Origin: Chryseobacterium populi
GTDB lineage: Bacteria; Bacteroidota; Bacteroidia; Flavobacteriales; Weeksellaceae
Direction: 5' to 3'
DNA length: 64,000 nucleotides
Assembly: GCF_000282115.1 (NCBI RefSeq)
Contig: NZ_AKJY01000003.1
Coordinates: 1 to 64,000, forward strand
Position 1 is the stretch's first letter. Every line of letters starts with the position of its first letter. Shown piece by piece: positions 27,522 to 36,717 of the stretch. The position numbers were made by a program, and so were the translations under genes. The notes under the pieces are model-generated. The model had not been told where the DNA came from. It searched no databases and worked only from the letters and a program-made list of their open reading frames with translations.

Positions 27522-27604
27522 TATTAAACTTTTTAAATGTTGTAGTACAAAAATGGGCAATGAAAACCAGTTAAATATGGTGAACTTTCCGGGGATTTGT
27601 GATT

Positions 27605-27615
27605 AATTCCGAATT
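27605..27615. promoter_or_regulatory. AATTCCGAATT dyad upstream of the SDR gene
   Basis: An 11-base dyad that also occurs in the intergenic regions at 23620-23630 and (other orientation) 30740-30750. It may be an operator for a shared regulator. Confidence 0.35.
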
Positions 27616-27646
27616 TCATACGTCATGAATAATAATGTCCCGTTTC

Positions 27647-28411
27647 TTAAAGTATCCTTTCAAGGCTTACATTACTTTCAGGTGTTCCCCCGAATGTGTA
27701 GCCGGATAAGGAAAATCCTTCATTATCAATGGTAATCCTGAAATTGACATCATTATTAATATCAAGGAATAAAACCGTGTCAGCAGAAGCCAGAAAGCTG
27801 TTGATACTAAAGAAAGCTGCATTGGAAGACATATACGCTTTTTCTTCACCATTCACTACAATGGCCACATTAATCCTTGTACCGGTAAAACCAACATTAA
27901 TCCCATTGAAAAGTACATTAAAATTAATGCGGTAAAGCCCTTTCTGTCTTATACGGAAAGTATCCCCGGAATGGCGGATTGATAAATAATCTGAGAATTG
28001 GGAATTATTGACGGGAAAAGACAAAGGAAGGTTATTTGAACTGCACAGCAGAGAAATACAGCCGATAGAAGTCGCTTCAATTCTTGCCCGGCTCCAGGTT
28101 GTTGCTTTGCCCTGTGGGAAGAAGGCATGATTCCATGTAGTGCCGTCATACACTTTTGTAAATGCTGTATTCTTGTCGTACATCAGCATGGCTTCCATCG
28201 TAGAATCATCATCATATCCGTCAGCCTGAGATGAATTGTATTTCGGAAGGGCTGTGTTATTGGCAGCGGCTGGCAGTATCAGTACTTTTTGCCCGTCTGT
28301 ATTCTGAAGTTCCAGCTGTGTATGGGAGCTGCTGAGGTTTCCGCCTCCTATGATGACCTGTGCATTCAGTATGTTGCATGCGAATATACTGAGCAATATA
28401 TTTTTTTTCAT
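27647..28411 (-). CDS. Secreted C1q/TNF-like protein, third of three paralogues
   Basis: A 254-residue exported protein. It has a signal peptide (NILLSIFACNILNAQ) and an N-terminal segment typical of Bacteroidetes surface proteins (TQLELQNTDGQKVLILPAA, MEAMLMYDKNTAFTKVYDGTTWNHAF). The C-terminal half is strand-rich (FRIRQKGLYRINFNVLF, ADTVLFLDINNDVNFRI) with a C1q/TNF-like jelly-roll pattern. It is the last gene of a four-gene run with its two paralogues and an HTH protein. Confidence 0.7.
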   Translation of the reverse strand: MKKNILLSIFACNILNAQVIIGGGNLSSSHTQLELQNTDGQKVLILPAAANNTALPKYNSSQADGYDDDSTMEAMLMYDKNTAFTKVYDGTTWNHAFFPQGKATTWSRARIEATSIGCISLLCSSNNLPLSFPVNNSQFSDYLSIRHSGDTFRIRQKGLYRINFNVLFNGINVGFTGTRINVAIVVNGEEKAYMSSNAAFFSINSFLASADTVLFLDINNDVNFRITIDNEGFSLSGYTFGGTPESNVSLERIL

Positions 28412-28435
28412 TGTTTTAGTTTTAGATTTAAAAGA

Positions 28436-29299
28436 TTATTTTAATTTCTGTACATTAATGAAGGTGTCTTTGTGATCAGTAGAATTGGAATAGGTGGAAA
28501 TAAGCGAGCTTGTGGAAACTGAAGCTGCTAACCGGATCCTGCTGTTGGCCGGTAATGTAACGGTAGAAGAAACACTGGCACTTTTGTTTCCTGCCTGCCC
28601 GATATCAATGAAAATTCCGCCATACTGTAAGGTTTCCTTAAATGCTAAAGTAGACCAGGAAATCCCGTTATCATAGCTCACATCAAGGTTTACCCAATAA
28701 GATACATCCTGCCCCAGCCCTAAAATACTTGTCCCTGAAAATCCTACAACACCGGAAATATGATACAGGCCGGCTGCAGGGATCGTTACATAATCAGTAC
28801 CTGTTGCAAGATTGAGATTGTTGACAAGCAGTTGAGGTCGGCTGTCAGCATTGGAAACAGGGATCACTTTTGTATTATTATTCCCGAATAGCTGGGTTAA
28901 ATCACAGGTATTGACCCCAAGAAGTGAGACACAGGTCCAGCTTTCCGAACCTCCTGCCTTTCTGCGTGTTTCAAAAGGATTGTGAAAGCCTCCCAACTGA
29001 AGTGCCGGAACCCATACTGTTCCATCGTATTTATAATATTGCTTATCTTCCCGGTTATATAAAAGAGCGCCTTCAAGAGGTGCGGAATCATCGAAAAAGT
29101 CATCAGCCGCCGCATTGTATAAAGGGAAATTGCTTATCATATTGGCTTTGGTCAATAGGGCTCCTTTTAACGGGTTTTTAATATCCAGTAAAGCATTGAT
29201 GTGTGGGGAACCTGCGGTTGTAGATATTAAAACCTGTGCTGAAACTGAAATTCCTGTTAATAAGGCAATGATGCTGCAGAAATATTTTTTAGTTTTCAT
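28436..29299 (-). CDS. Secreted C1q/TNF-like protein, second paralogue
   Basis: A 287-residue exported protein with a signal peptide (YFCSIIALLTGISVSAQ). It shares the N-terminal surface-protein segment (HINALLDIKNPLKGALL, PLEGALLYNREDKQYYKYDGTVWVPAL) and the C-terminal jelly-roll-like strands (AAGLYHISGVVGF, LPANSRIRLAASV) with its neighbours. No T9SS domain is present, so it may stay in the periplasm or outer membrane, or be secreted by an unknown route. Confidence 0.7.
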   Translation of the reverse strand: MKTKKYFCSIIALLTGISVSAQVLISTTAGSPHINALLDIKNPLKGALLTKANMISNFPLYNAAADDFFDDSAPLEGALLYNREDKQYYKYDGTVWVPALQLGGFHNPFETRRKAGGSESWTCVSLLGVNTCDLTQLFGNNNTKVIPVSNADSRPQLLVNNLNLATGTDYVTIPAAGLYHISGVVGFSGTSILGLGQDVSYWVNLDVSYDNGISWSTLAFKETLQYGGIFIDIGQAGNKSASVSSTVTLPANSRIRLAASVSTSSLISTYSNSTDHKDTFINVQKLK

Positions 29300-29317
29300 T
29301 TCTTAAGTTTTTAAAGG

Positions 29318-30130
29318 TTACAATACTATTTTCTCAAAAATAAGCTCGGTGATTCCATTAGAACCACTTGAATTCTGAAAAGTAGCGGTGGAAGAAACGG
29401 GAAAAGAAACTCCGGCCTGCATAGAACCTTCCAGGCGTATTTTGTCACCTGCATTCAGCTGGGTTACAATAGAGCCGTTAAAAACGGTGGTATATCCAAG
29501 ATTGTCATTATCATTGGTAAACGATTGCTCATCCAATGTGGTGAAAGTGGTAGGTGTGGCAGCACTGGCTTTTTGCAGCCTTAATCTGATCACCTGTGTG
29601 TTAAAACCTCCGAAAGCTGCATTAGATCTGTAAGTGATTCTATACAGTCCGACAGCATTTACCGTGACTACATTGGAGGCAAGGCTGAGGTTCATAAGGC
29701 TTCCTGTAAAATCTGAGGTACCATTGGAAATCAAAGGGATAACCGCCCTGTTGTCAGAGCACCCCAGTAAGGAAGTACAGGCTGGTAATGCAAAAGAAAC
29801 GGTCCGGGAAAAATGGGCCAGGTATTGTGGTTTGGTTTCCACTACGTAATCATATACACTCTGCCAGTTGGTACCGTCATGTTCGTATATTGAAGCATTG
29901 TTTCTACTGTAGACAATAGCACCTTTAAATCCCTCATCGTTATCCGGATCTGTGGCACTGTTTATCTGTGGTACCCTGGGTAACAACACTGCGGAAGCAG
30001 GAACTGTTGATTTCACATCCAGTATGGCGTCGGGATGTGGCTGATGGTTACTGGGATCCCTGGAAATGCCTATTTGTGCATATATTCCGATTCCTGTGAT
30101 ACAGAGCAGTACATTGTATAGTTTTTTCAT
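29318..30130 (-). CDS. Secreted C1q/TNF-like protein, first paralogue
   Basis: A 270-residue exported protein with a signal peptide (LYNVLLCITGIGIYAQ). The N-terminal segment (DAILDVKSTVPASAVLLPRV, FKGAIVYSRNNASIYEHDGTNWQSV) and C-terminal strands (AVGLYRITYRSNAAFGG, LNAGDKIRLEGSMQAG) match the two genes downstream. It follows the HTH gene stop by three bases, so the four genes look like one operon. Confidence 0.7.
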   Translation of the reverse strand: MKKLYNVLLCITGIGIYAQIGISRDPSNHQPHPDAILDVKSTVPASAVLLPRVPQINSATDPDNDEGFKGAIVYSRNNASIYEHDGTNWQSVYDYVVETKPQYLAHFSRTVSFALPACTSLLGCSDNRAVIPLISNGTSDFTGSLMNLSLASNVVTVNAVGLYRITYRSNAAFGGFNTQVIRLRLQKASAATPTTFTTLDEQSFTNDNDNLGYTTVFNGSIVTQLNAGDKIRLEGSMQAGVSFPVSSTATFQNSSGSNGITELIFEKIVL

Positions 30131-30133
30131 GAT

Positions 30134-30580
30134 TTATTTTTTTGAGGAAACATTCATTTCGGGTCGGTACTTATGGAGCCACTTGTGTAAAGTGGTCTTA
30201 GGAATTTTATATTCATCAATCACTTGCTTTTTGGTCATATGATTGTTGATGATACGCTCAATAATAAAATCGATTACTTCTTTGGTGTAAATATTCTTCC
30301 GGAATGACGGCAGACTGGTTTTTGACTTTTCAGGAGCTTCTGTTTGCCTTTTCTGCGGGGCATACAGCAGCAGATGCTGAGAATAGATCCTGAATAAATC
30401 GTATTCTAATAATTTGCACCATTTGAGAAGAAGGTCGGTATCCATAGATTGGGCTTCATACATTGCTTTTATTTCTGCTTCAGAGCATTTAAGGAAATTA
30501 CAGATACGTAATGTGTGGATGTCGGATTCCTTTACTTTCCGTTTGATGACAGAGCCTATATGTATATTTTTGTAGAGCAT
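30134..30580 (-). CDS. Transposase-like HTH protein heading the secreted-protein operon
   Basis: A 148-residue protein with two helical regions: an N-terminal XRE-like segment (LRICNFLKCSEAEIKAMYEAQ) and a C-terminal HTH (MTKKQVIDEYKIPKTTLHKWLHKYRPEM). No nuclease residues are present, so despite its transposase-like HTH it is more likely a regulator. It sits three bases upstream of the first secreted jelly-roll gene. The region before it contains an AATTCCGAATT dyad. Confidence 0.6.
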   Translation of the reverse strand: MLYKNIHIGSVIKRKVKESDIHTLRICNFLKCSEAEIKAMYEAQSMDTDLLLKWCKLLEYDLFRIYSQHLLLYAPQKRQTEAPEKSKTSLPSFRKNIYTKEVIDFIIERIINNHMTKKQVIDEYKIPKTTLHKWLHKYRPEMNVSSKK

Positions 30581-30730
30581 CTCTTTCAGGATTTAGGTTG
30601 GCACTTTAAGTATTGAAAATGTTTTATTCTTAGAGTCATAAATCACATGGATTCAGATGTATGTAACGGTACAAACCTATCCCATTATCCTTCTTTTTAC
30701 AAGAGGATATTGTGCGTAATTCAGAAAACC

Positions 30731-30761
30731 GACAGGTATAATTCGGAATTACATACACCTG
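30731..30761. promoter_or_regulatory. Imperfect dyad with AATTCGGAATT core
   Basis: ACAGGT (30731-30736) and ACCTGT (30756-30761) flank TAATTCGGAATTA (30738-30750). The core equals the AATTCCGAATT dyad seen at 23620 and 27605. It lies 150 bases upstream of the HTH gene at 30580. Confidence 0.4.
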
Positions 30762-30785
30762 TTTTCAACCTTAGTATTAGCTGTA

Positions 30786-31205
30786 TTAATAGGTTTTGAG
30801 AAAATATGAAGGGAATGATGAAGTTGCTGAAGTTATTTCAGAAACTTTTCTGGTTTGTTTTTTTGTAACTGAAAATAGCCGGGCTATTTTCATAGCAGCT
30901 CCTGCTTTGAATAGCATGGTGTTCGGAGCAATCTGTGGCCGGGTAGTCAGGAAACGCTGCTTTACATAATGAATGGCTTCCTTGATCTGGTCCGCCTGAA
31001 TAAAGGTATTCAACCGGGTTTGAAGCTCTGCAACAGGATGCTCAAAGGTAAATAGCTTGTTTTTACTGGAAGGCAGCTCCAACAGATCGAAGACCATCCA
31101 TGGATAACACCGGATGCCGATAATTTCAAAATGATTTTTGGTATAAAAAGTAACCGGATTATTGAGTAATCCTACCATAAAAGGTGACGGCAATATCAGA
31201 AACAC
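30786..31205 (-). pseudogene. Truncated DUF6597/AraC-type regulator remnant
   Basis: The 139-codon frame begins inside a DUF6597 sensory domain (FLILPSPFMVGLLNNPVTFYTKN, IIGIRCYPWMVFDLLELP) and ends shortly after the linker (TTRPQIAPNTMLFKAGAAMK), where the AraC HTH should start. The N-terminal 60 or so residues and the DNA-binding domain are missing. The only start is a GTG in the middle of the domain. A strong hairpin (31212-31237) lies exactly at the broken 5' end. It is a decayed gene. Confidence 0.7.
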
Positions 31206-31211
31206 TTTATG

Positions 31212-31237
31212 GCCTCCTGAAGTTCTTCAGGAGGCCC
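31212..31237. terminator. Strong palindromic hairpin at the broken end of the AraC remnant
   Basis: A perfect 12-bp palindromic stem (GGCCTCCTGAAG/CTTCAGGAGGCC, 2-nt loop). There is no T run, so it may be a terminator stem or the footprint of a rearrangement. Confidence 0.5.
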
Positions 31238-31372
31238 AAATTCTTGATGTAGTGTTTTAAAAGACAACCTATTTTGAGTTACGGATAGACTTATATTTTA
31301 TACTTCAGTGTCTCATAGTTTGAAACTAATGGCAGTATAGGAATAAAACCTTAATATCAAACCGCAAAAAAA

Positions 31373-31402
31373 TGGCTTAAGAGATAAATACTCATTAAGC
31401 CA
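31373..31402 (-). terminator. Terminator of the 141-aa lipoprotein gene
   Basis: An 8-bp stem (TGGCTTAA/TTAAGCCA) followed on the minus strand by seven T, 48 bases past the stop at 31450. Confidence 0.75.
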
Positions 31403-31449
31403 AACTGATAATTCAATAGCTGAAATATCCACCTATCCACATTCTTTTA

Positions 31450-31875
31450 TTATTGCTGAGTTCCCTGGAAAAGATATATGATATCGGTTGCAGAAGTTTT
31501 CTGCGTGCTTACCGTTAACGCTTTTGTCGACATGAGATAGCTTATGCTTCCCTCACTGTCAGAGCCTACGATTGATACACCTATCGAATTTACTGCACTT
31601 AATGTTTTAGTGGTTACAGATGAATAAGCTTCACCTGTTTTAGCCTGAACCTTAACATGCGAATTGTCTACTTTTGATACAGTTATGATGGCATTATAAT
31701 AATCTTGTCCGCCAATATTCAGGGTACCCTTAAAAGTACCGGTTACTGCATTAATGCTGTTATCCGGTGCCGGATTGGAATCATCGTCATCATTGCTGCA
31801 GCTGACAAAAACCGCACCGATAAAAAGGATTAAAAAAAGTTTGTACATCCATTTGTGAATTCTGATTACATTCAT
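31450..31875 (-). CDS. Small lipoprotein downstream of SusC/SusD
   Basis: A 141-residue lipoprotein. The start is placed at the ATG at 31875 (MNVIRIHKW), because the frame upstream has no signal-like character. The signal LFLILFIGAVFVSC ends in a lipobox Cys followed by an Asp/Asn-rich linker (SNDDDDSNPAPDN). The mature part is a small beta-domain (GTFKGTLNIGGQDYYNAIITVSKVD). It is separated from SusD by a terminator, so it is a distinct unit. It may help nutrient binding at the surface. Confidence 0.75.
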   Translation of the reverse strand: MNVIRIHKWMYKLFLILFIGAVFVSCSNDDDDSNPAPDNSINAVTGTFKGTLNIGGQDYYNAIITVSKVDNSHVKVQAKTGEAYSSVTTKTLSAVNSIGVSIVGSDSEGSISYLMSTKALTVSTQKTSATDIIYLFQGTQQ

Positions 31876-32014
31876 AATTTTTAAATTTATTTTTTTGTTT
31901 TTTGATGGTATATATGCATCTGATTGGTGAGTCAAATTTGAGGAAACTATAACCGGACAGGAAAAAAAATCTACCAACGGAAAGATGGAGTCTATAAAAG
32001 ATATCAATTAAAAA

Positions 32015-32036
32015 AGCCTGCGTTGGGAAGCAGGCT
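32015..32036 (-). terminator. Terminator of the SusC/SusD operon
   Basis: A 7-bp G+C-rich stem (AGCCTGC/GCAGGCT) with an 8-nt loop, then TTTTTT on the minus strand, 70 bases past the SusD stop. Confidence 0.85.
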
Positions 32037-32108
32037 AAAAATCACAGTTGGCAAAAAATAATTGATATGAAAAAACACTATGATATTTTATTTTTTTTGA
32101 AATATTAT

Positions 32109-33548
32109 TTAATGAATATCCCAGAACACTCTGGTAGTAAGCTTATCTCCACCAATGGCAGCAGCGGCCTTGGCATAATTGGTTCCGTTGGTGGTTGCTT
32201 CTAAAGTAGGATACTGCAACCTTACAGGGACTTTTCCATCTGCATTGTTGATCGCAGTGGGTGGAGCCTGTAACTCAGGATAATCAAGGCGGCGGTAAAA
32301 ATTCCATGAGATTACAGGATGATTATACATTGCAATCCAGGCCTGTTCGCCGATAGATTTTTTCCAGTTTGAAGAATTGTAGGGATGACTGGCAATATAA
32401 TTCTGTGCATCCTGCACAGAATATCCCCATTCTGAAAAAGATGCCTGAACTGCATTTTTATAAAGTGCTTCGGGATTGCCGCCAATTCCGAATCTTGCAG
32501 CTGCTTCAGCGAGATAAAAAGTGACTTCCGTATAAGTGATGAGGTTGCCGGGAGTAACCGGAGTGTATGCAAAGATGCCTGGTGCCGAAAAATCTGAAAA
32601 CTCCCCGGGTAAGCCGATTGCCTGACCTATATACATTCCGTTCACAGTCTGGAAATATTTGGATATTCGCGGATCTGCAGTGGTATTCAGAAAGTCAATG
32701 AAAGGTTTTCCTCCAAAAAAATCATTACGGTTATTATTGGCAACATTTTCAAAAATAGGACTGAAATTAGGGGTTTCAGCCAGGTATCTGAAAATACAGC
32801 TCTGGGATTCATCAGAAATAATTCCCCCTGAAATAGCAGTATTAATAGTGGTTTGAGAAAGTGAAGGATTGACATCAGCAATGGTAATGCCCAGTTTCAG
32901 AAGAAGGGAGTTGCCGAATTTTTTCCACTTTGTAATATCTCCGCCGTATAAAATATCTCCAGTCCCAAAAGTTCCTTCCCCATCCTGCAGCTTGTTGATA
33001 TCAATTTTTAAACGGGAAATAAGACTTTCATAAATCTGGGTGTCATTATCATAGCCCGGAAGAGGAAACTGATTGTTATTGAGAGCCTGGCTGTAAGGAA
33101 TATCCCCGAAAGTATCTGCCAAAGTCTGAAAAGTGTAGACGGAAAGCATATCGATAATTGCCAGTTGGTTTTGTTTTTTTGCAGGCCAGGTACTTACTTC
33201 CGAAGGTACCGGCTGATACTGCTCGATCAGCTGTTTTGCTTTATTGAGGTTATTGAGAACGTTTACATAATTATCTCCCCAGACGTTGTTTGAAACATTT
33301 CTTGCTGTAAAATTGTAATTGCTCTCGTTGACATAGATCGCTTCCTGCCAGTACTGCATTGTAAGACGGAAATTGTTTTCATTGACACTCGGGGTGTTCA
33401 TATAATCGCTCAGTTCTTTTTCGGCATACGTAATAAGGGTTTCAGGTATTGTATTGTAGGTTACATTGGGATCTGTATTCACATCATCCGGCGTACAGCC
33501 GGTCATTAGCAATGCTAAAATGGAACTTATGATAATGGTATTTTTCAT
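32109..33548 (-). CDS. SusD/RagB-family surface lipoprotein (SusD-like)
   Basis: A 479-residue outer-membrane lipoprotein. The signal ends in the lipobox LMTGC. The mature helical part has SusD-like features (NNFRLTMQYWQEAIYVNESNYNF, VYTFQTLADTFGDIPYSQALN, LITYTEVTFYLAEAAARFGI near 350-370, WIAMYNHPVISWNFYRRLDYPEL). It caps the SusC channel and captures ligand, a glycan or peptide. The type is unclear from sequence. The gene follows SusC by 11 bases. Confidence 0.93.
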   Translation of the reverse strand: MKNTIIISSILALLMTGCTPDDVNTDPNVTYNTIPETLITYAEKELSDYMNTPSVNENNFRLTMQYWQEAIYVNESNYNFTARNVSNNVWGDNYVNVLNNLNKAKQLIEQYQPVPSEVSTWPAKKQNQLAIIDMLSVYTFQTLADTFGDIPYSQALNNNQFPLPGYDNDTQIYESLISRLKIDINKLQDGEGTFGTGDILYGGDITKWKKFGNSLLLKLGITIADVNPSLSQTTINTAISGGIISDESQSCIFRYLAETPNFSPIFENVANNNRNDFFGGKPFIDFLNTTADPRISKYFQTVNGMYIGQAIGLPGEFSDFSAPGIFAYTPVTPGNLITYTEVTFYLAEAAARFGIGGNPEALYKNAVQASFSEWGYSVQDAQNYIASHPYNSSNWKKSIGEQAWIAMYNHPVISWNFYRRLDYPELQAPPTAINNADGKVPVRLQYPTLEATTNGTNYAKAAAAIGGDKLTTRVFWDIH

Positions 33549-33559
33549 GATAATCGTTT

Positions 33560-36500
33560 TTAAAAATTAACTTTCAGGTTGAAGGAGAAATTCTTTGTAG
33601 AGGGCATTACTCCCGATTGATATCCCTGGATATTTCCCGAAGAAAGACCTGCTTCCGGATCAGCATAAGGCAGGTTTTTATGGATAATCCAGAGATTGCT
33701 TCCTACAAGGCCAAGGGTAAGGCTTTGAATTCCAGTATTTCCTAAAGATTTTTTGTCAAATGTATAAGAAACGGATACCTGGCGCAGCTTTATGAAGCTT
33801 GCATCATATACAAATGCTGCTGCAGGCGGATCTGTTTCAAGGCTCTGACTGGAGATGGAGCGGTCCAGGCGGATGGTATTGGGAATATAATGTCCCGGAT
33901 TGTTGGGATCCTCCATCACGCCGGGTAAAATCACCCCGCCACCATTGGCAAGCGTATTTCTGATAGGGTTTCCGAGATCGTTCAGACCTACAGAATCAGG
34001 TTGCAGACCGGTTCCGTAAGCATAATATTGGTCTAAAGAAAATATATCTCCTCCTTTCCTCCAATCGATCTGGAAGCTCAGGTTAAAATTTTTATAAGTA
34101 AAGGAGTTGTTTAATCCTGCAAAAAAATCCGCCTGAAAATTACCCAGTTTGTGATTGGTATCATCGGTATGAAGATAGGCTCCGTTTTCCCCTACGATTT
34201 TATTTCCGCCGGAGTCATACACAAAATCAGCTCCCCAGATGCTTCCGTAATCTTCATTGAGCGGTGCATTGATGGTAACTCCGCCCTGTAAAGAGCCTAT
34301 AGTAATATTTTCAATCCCTTCCCGCAAAGCGGTAACCCTGGTTTTAGGATTTGACCAGTTGATCCCCAGATCCCAGGTGAAATCTTTTGATTTTAAAGGA
34401 ATCATATTTAAGGAAACTTCAAATCCTTTCGTGGTAAGCTCGCCCGTATTCTGAATTTTACTTCCTGAACCGTTGGCGAGAGAAATAGGAAGCGGAAGAA
34501 TCTGGTCAAATGCAATATTTCTAAACCATGCCAGATCAAAACCAATTCTATTTTTGAAAAACTGCATATTGGTTCCGACCTCAAGATTTTTTAATTTTTG
34601 TGGAATAAGATCTGCATTTCTCAATGTCGTATTGTAGGAATAAACCGGGTTATTTCCAAAAGAAGACTGTACAATAAACCGGTTTCTCAGCTGGTCTGCA
34701 TTAGTGTCTGAGCCTACTTCTGCATAAGCCGCCCTGAATTTTCCGAAGCTCAGCCATTTTTGCTTTAGCAGATTGGAAAATACCACACTTGCAGAGACGG
34801 AAGGATAGTAATAGGCCTCTTTTCCTTCAGGCAGTGAACTGGACTGATCTCTTCTGAAAGTTCCTTCAAGATAATAGGTGTTTTTATATCCTAAAGATGC
34901 CTGGACAAATGCTCCGTAAATATATTTTGAGGTATCTGTAATGATCGGTTTTGCAGGGGTTGCTGCAGAATTGGAAATAGTATAAAGTCCCGGGATATAC
35001 AATCCGCCTGATGTCGTTTGTGCATTGGAATAATTGGACTGGACATTAATATTTCCGCCTAATAATGCCTGAATATTAAAATCTTCACCGATGTTCTTTT
35101 TGTAAGTAGCAATGAGATCATAATTGGTTTCAGTAAAGCGAAGATTGGTCACTGCATATCCTGAAGGCTGTTCGATGGGATTAAAACTGAAAAAGGCTGG
35201 GATGGAACCTTCTGCTCTTCTTTCTTCAATCATCATCGTATATCCGTCGATGCCTACCCTACCCAGAATATTGAGATTTTTTGAAACATCATAATTCAGG
35301 CTGAAATTTCCCGCAAAACGCTCTCTTTTATCGTTCTGATAATTTTTATAACGGCTGAAATAAGGGTTGTCCCAGAAGCTTGGAGCCAGGTCGCTGGTTG
35401 ATTTGATGTTCCAAGTATAGTTTTTATCAAATGTTTCATACAGGTATTTCTGATACTGGATATCAATATTCGTCGGCCACCACTGCCGGAAATTTCCCAT
35501 AAGATTATCAGTGTAGCCTGTAGAGTTTCTTCCTTTCGTGTTCTGGGTAATATAATTGGCAAAAATAGAGGCAGTAAGGTTATCTGTAATTTTGTAAGAG
35601 GCATTTCCTCCGAAATTGTTTTTGATCAAAGAAGAATTGGGGAGGATGTCAGTTGCATTGGTATTGGAATAGCTCAGCCTGAAGGTTGCTTTTTCGTCTC
35701 CGCCACTTAACGCAATATTATTGGTCTGGTTTATTGCCTTTTCAAAAAATGTGATCGGTCCGTTTTTCGCCATTACCCAAGGTGTTTTCTTACCGGAATT
35801 GCGTGAATCGGGAATGAAGGCATCATATTGCCATACCATAAGATTCGGGTCATAAGGAGCCCCGTAAGAAGCATCATGGGAGAAAAAAGCTCTGGGCCCG
35901 TTCTGATAGGTTGCAAAAACATTTCCGAAATAACCTTGTCCATATTCTGTCTGGTATTCAGTGAAAGTAGATTTGTCAATGGTAGAAACAGAGAAGCTTC
36001 CGCTGTATTCGAGGCCGATCCCTTTGGCGTTTTTCTTTCCTTTCTTGGTTGTGATGATAATTGCCCCGTTCTGAGCCCGTGAGCCATATAAAGCTGTGGC
36101 AGCAGCTCCTTTTAAAACATTCACTGTTTCAATGTCGTTGGGATTGATGTCTGAGACAGGACTTCCGTAATCATACCCGCCACCTCCGTTCTGTTGAAAT
36201 GCTGTATTGATATTTCTGTTGATAACAGGAACTCCGTCAACAACAAAAAGAGCCTGGTTATCTCCTAAAATAGACTTATAACCTCTGGAAACTGCATTTA
36301 CCGAGCCTCCGAAATTAGTAGACTGCTTGATCTCAAGGCCTGCCACTTTCCCGGAGAGGTTATTAAGGAAGTTGGTGGTGGGATTTTTATTGATATCCTC
36401 ACCTTTTACTTCCTGTGTGGAATATCCAAGGGATCTTTTTTCTCTTTTTATTCCTAAAGCTGTTACTACCACGCCTTCTATATCCTGGGTTTTAAGGGTA

Positions 36501-36583
36501 TCCTGCTTTTCCTGACTGAAAAATAGCTCTTGCCCCATAAAAAATGCGACACCGGCACTCAGAAGCTTTAATTTATATTTCAT
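33560..36583 (-). CDS. SusC/RagA-family TonB-dependent outer-membrane transporter
   Basis: A 1007-residue TonB-dependent channel. It has a signal peptide, then a plug domain opening with IEGVVVTALGIKREKRSLGYS, LSGKVAGLEI, ALFVVDGVPVIN, and the SusC signature VNVLKGAAATALYGSRAQNGAIIITTKKG (about 150-178). A 22-strand barrel ends with the aromatic-terminal SFNLKVNF. There is no N-terminal carboxypeptidase-like domain. It imports a SusD-bound ligand using TonB energy. A LytS/LytTR system encoded directly upstream in the same orientation may control it. Confidence 0.95.
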   Translation of the reverse strand: MKYKLKLLSAGVAFFMGQELFFSQEKQDTLKTQDIEGVVVTALGIKREKRSLGYSTQEVKGEDINKNPTTNFLNNLSGKVAGLEIKQSTNFGGSVNAVSRGYKSILGDNQALFVVDGVPVINRNINTAFQQNGGGGYDYGSPVSDINPNDIETVNVLKGAAATALYGSRAQNGAIIITTKKGKKNAKGIGLEYSGSFSVSTIDKSTFTEYQTEYGQGYFGNVFATYQNGPRAFFSHDASYGAPYDPNLMVWQYDAFIPDSRNSGKKTPWVMAKNGPITFFEKAINQTNNIALSGGDEKATFRLSYSNTNATDILPNSSLIKNNFGGNASYKITDNLTASIFANYITQNTKGRNSTGYTDNLMGNFRQWWPTNIDIQYQKYLYETFDKNYTWNIKSTSDLAPSFWDNPYFSRYKNYQNDKRERFAGNFSLNYDVSKNLNILGRVGIDGYTMMIEERRAEGSIPAFFSFNPIEQPSGYAVTNLRFTETNYDLIATYKKNIGEDFNIQALLGGNINVQSNYSNAQTTSGGLYIPGLYTISNSAATPAKPIITDTSKYIYGAFVQASLGYKNTYYLEGTFRRDQSSSLPEGKEAYYYPSVSASVVFSNLLKQKWLSFGKFRAAYAEVGSDTNADQLRNRFIVQSSFGNNPVYSYNTTLRNADLIPQKLKNLEVGTNMQFFKNRIGFDLAWFRNIAFDQILPLPISLANGSGSKIQNTGELTTKGFEVSLNMIPLKSKDFTWDLGINWSNPKTRVTALREGIENITIGSLQGGVTINAPLNEDYGSIWGADFVYDSGGNKIVGENGAYLHTDDTNHKLGNFQADFFAGLNNSFTYKNFNLSFQIDWRKGGDIFSLDQYYAYGTGLQPDSVGLNDLGNPIRNTLANGGGVILPGVMEDPNNPGHYIPNTIRLDRSISSQSLETDPPAAAFVYDASFIKLRQVSVSYTFDKKSLGNTGIQSLTLGLVGSNLWIIHKNLPYADPEAGLSSGNIQGYQSGVMPSTKNFSFNLKVNF

Positions 36584-36680
36584 AATTATTGATTTTTAAC
36601 TGTTAATCAAAATTCAATAATTGTCAACATTGTGTGAAAAAATATATATCAACAGCAGATTATGGTCTATAAAATAAAAA

Positions 36681-36697
36681 CACCCGGATAACAGGTG
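36681..36697 (-). terminator. Weak stem-loop between the LytTR gene and susC-like gene
   Basis: CACC (36681-36684) and GGTG (36694-36697), with a few flanking pairs, precede TTTTTATTTT on the minus strand, just past the LytTR regulator stop. The stem is short. Confidence 0.45.
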
Positions 36698-36717
36698 CTT
36701 TTTGCAGATGATATTAT

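Noticed and set aside
31876..32007. Longer start for the lipoprotein gene
   Set aside because: The upstream codons carry no signal-peptide character and overlap the expected promoter. The lipobox is correctly spaced only from the ATG at 31875.
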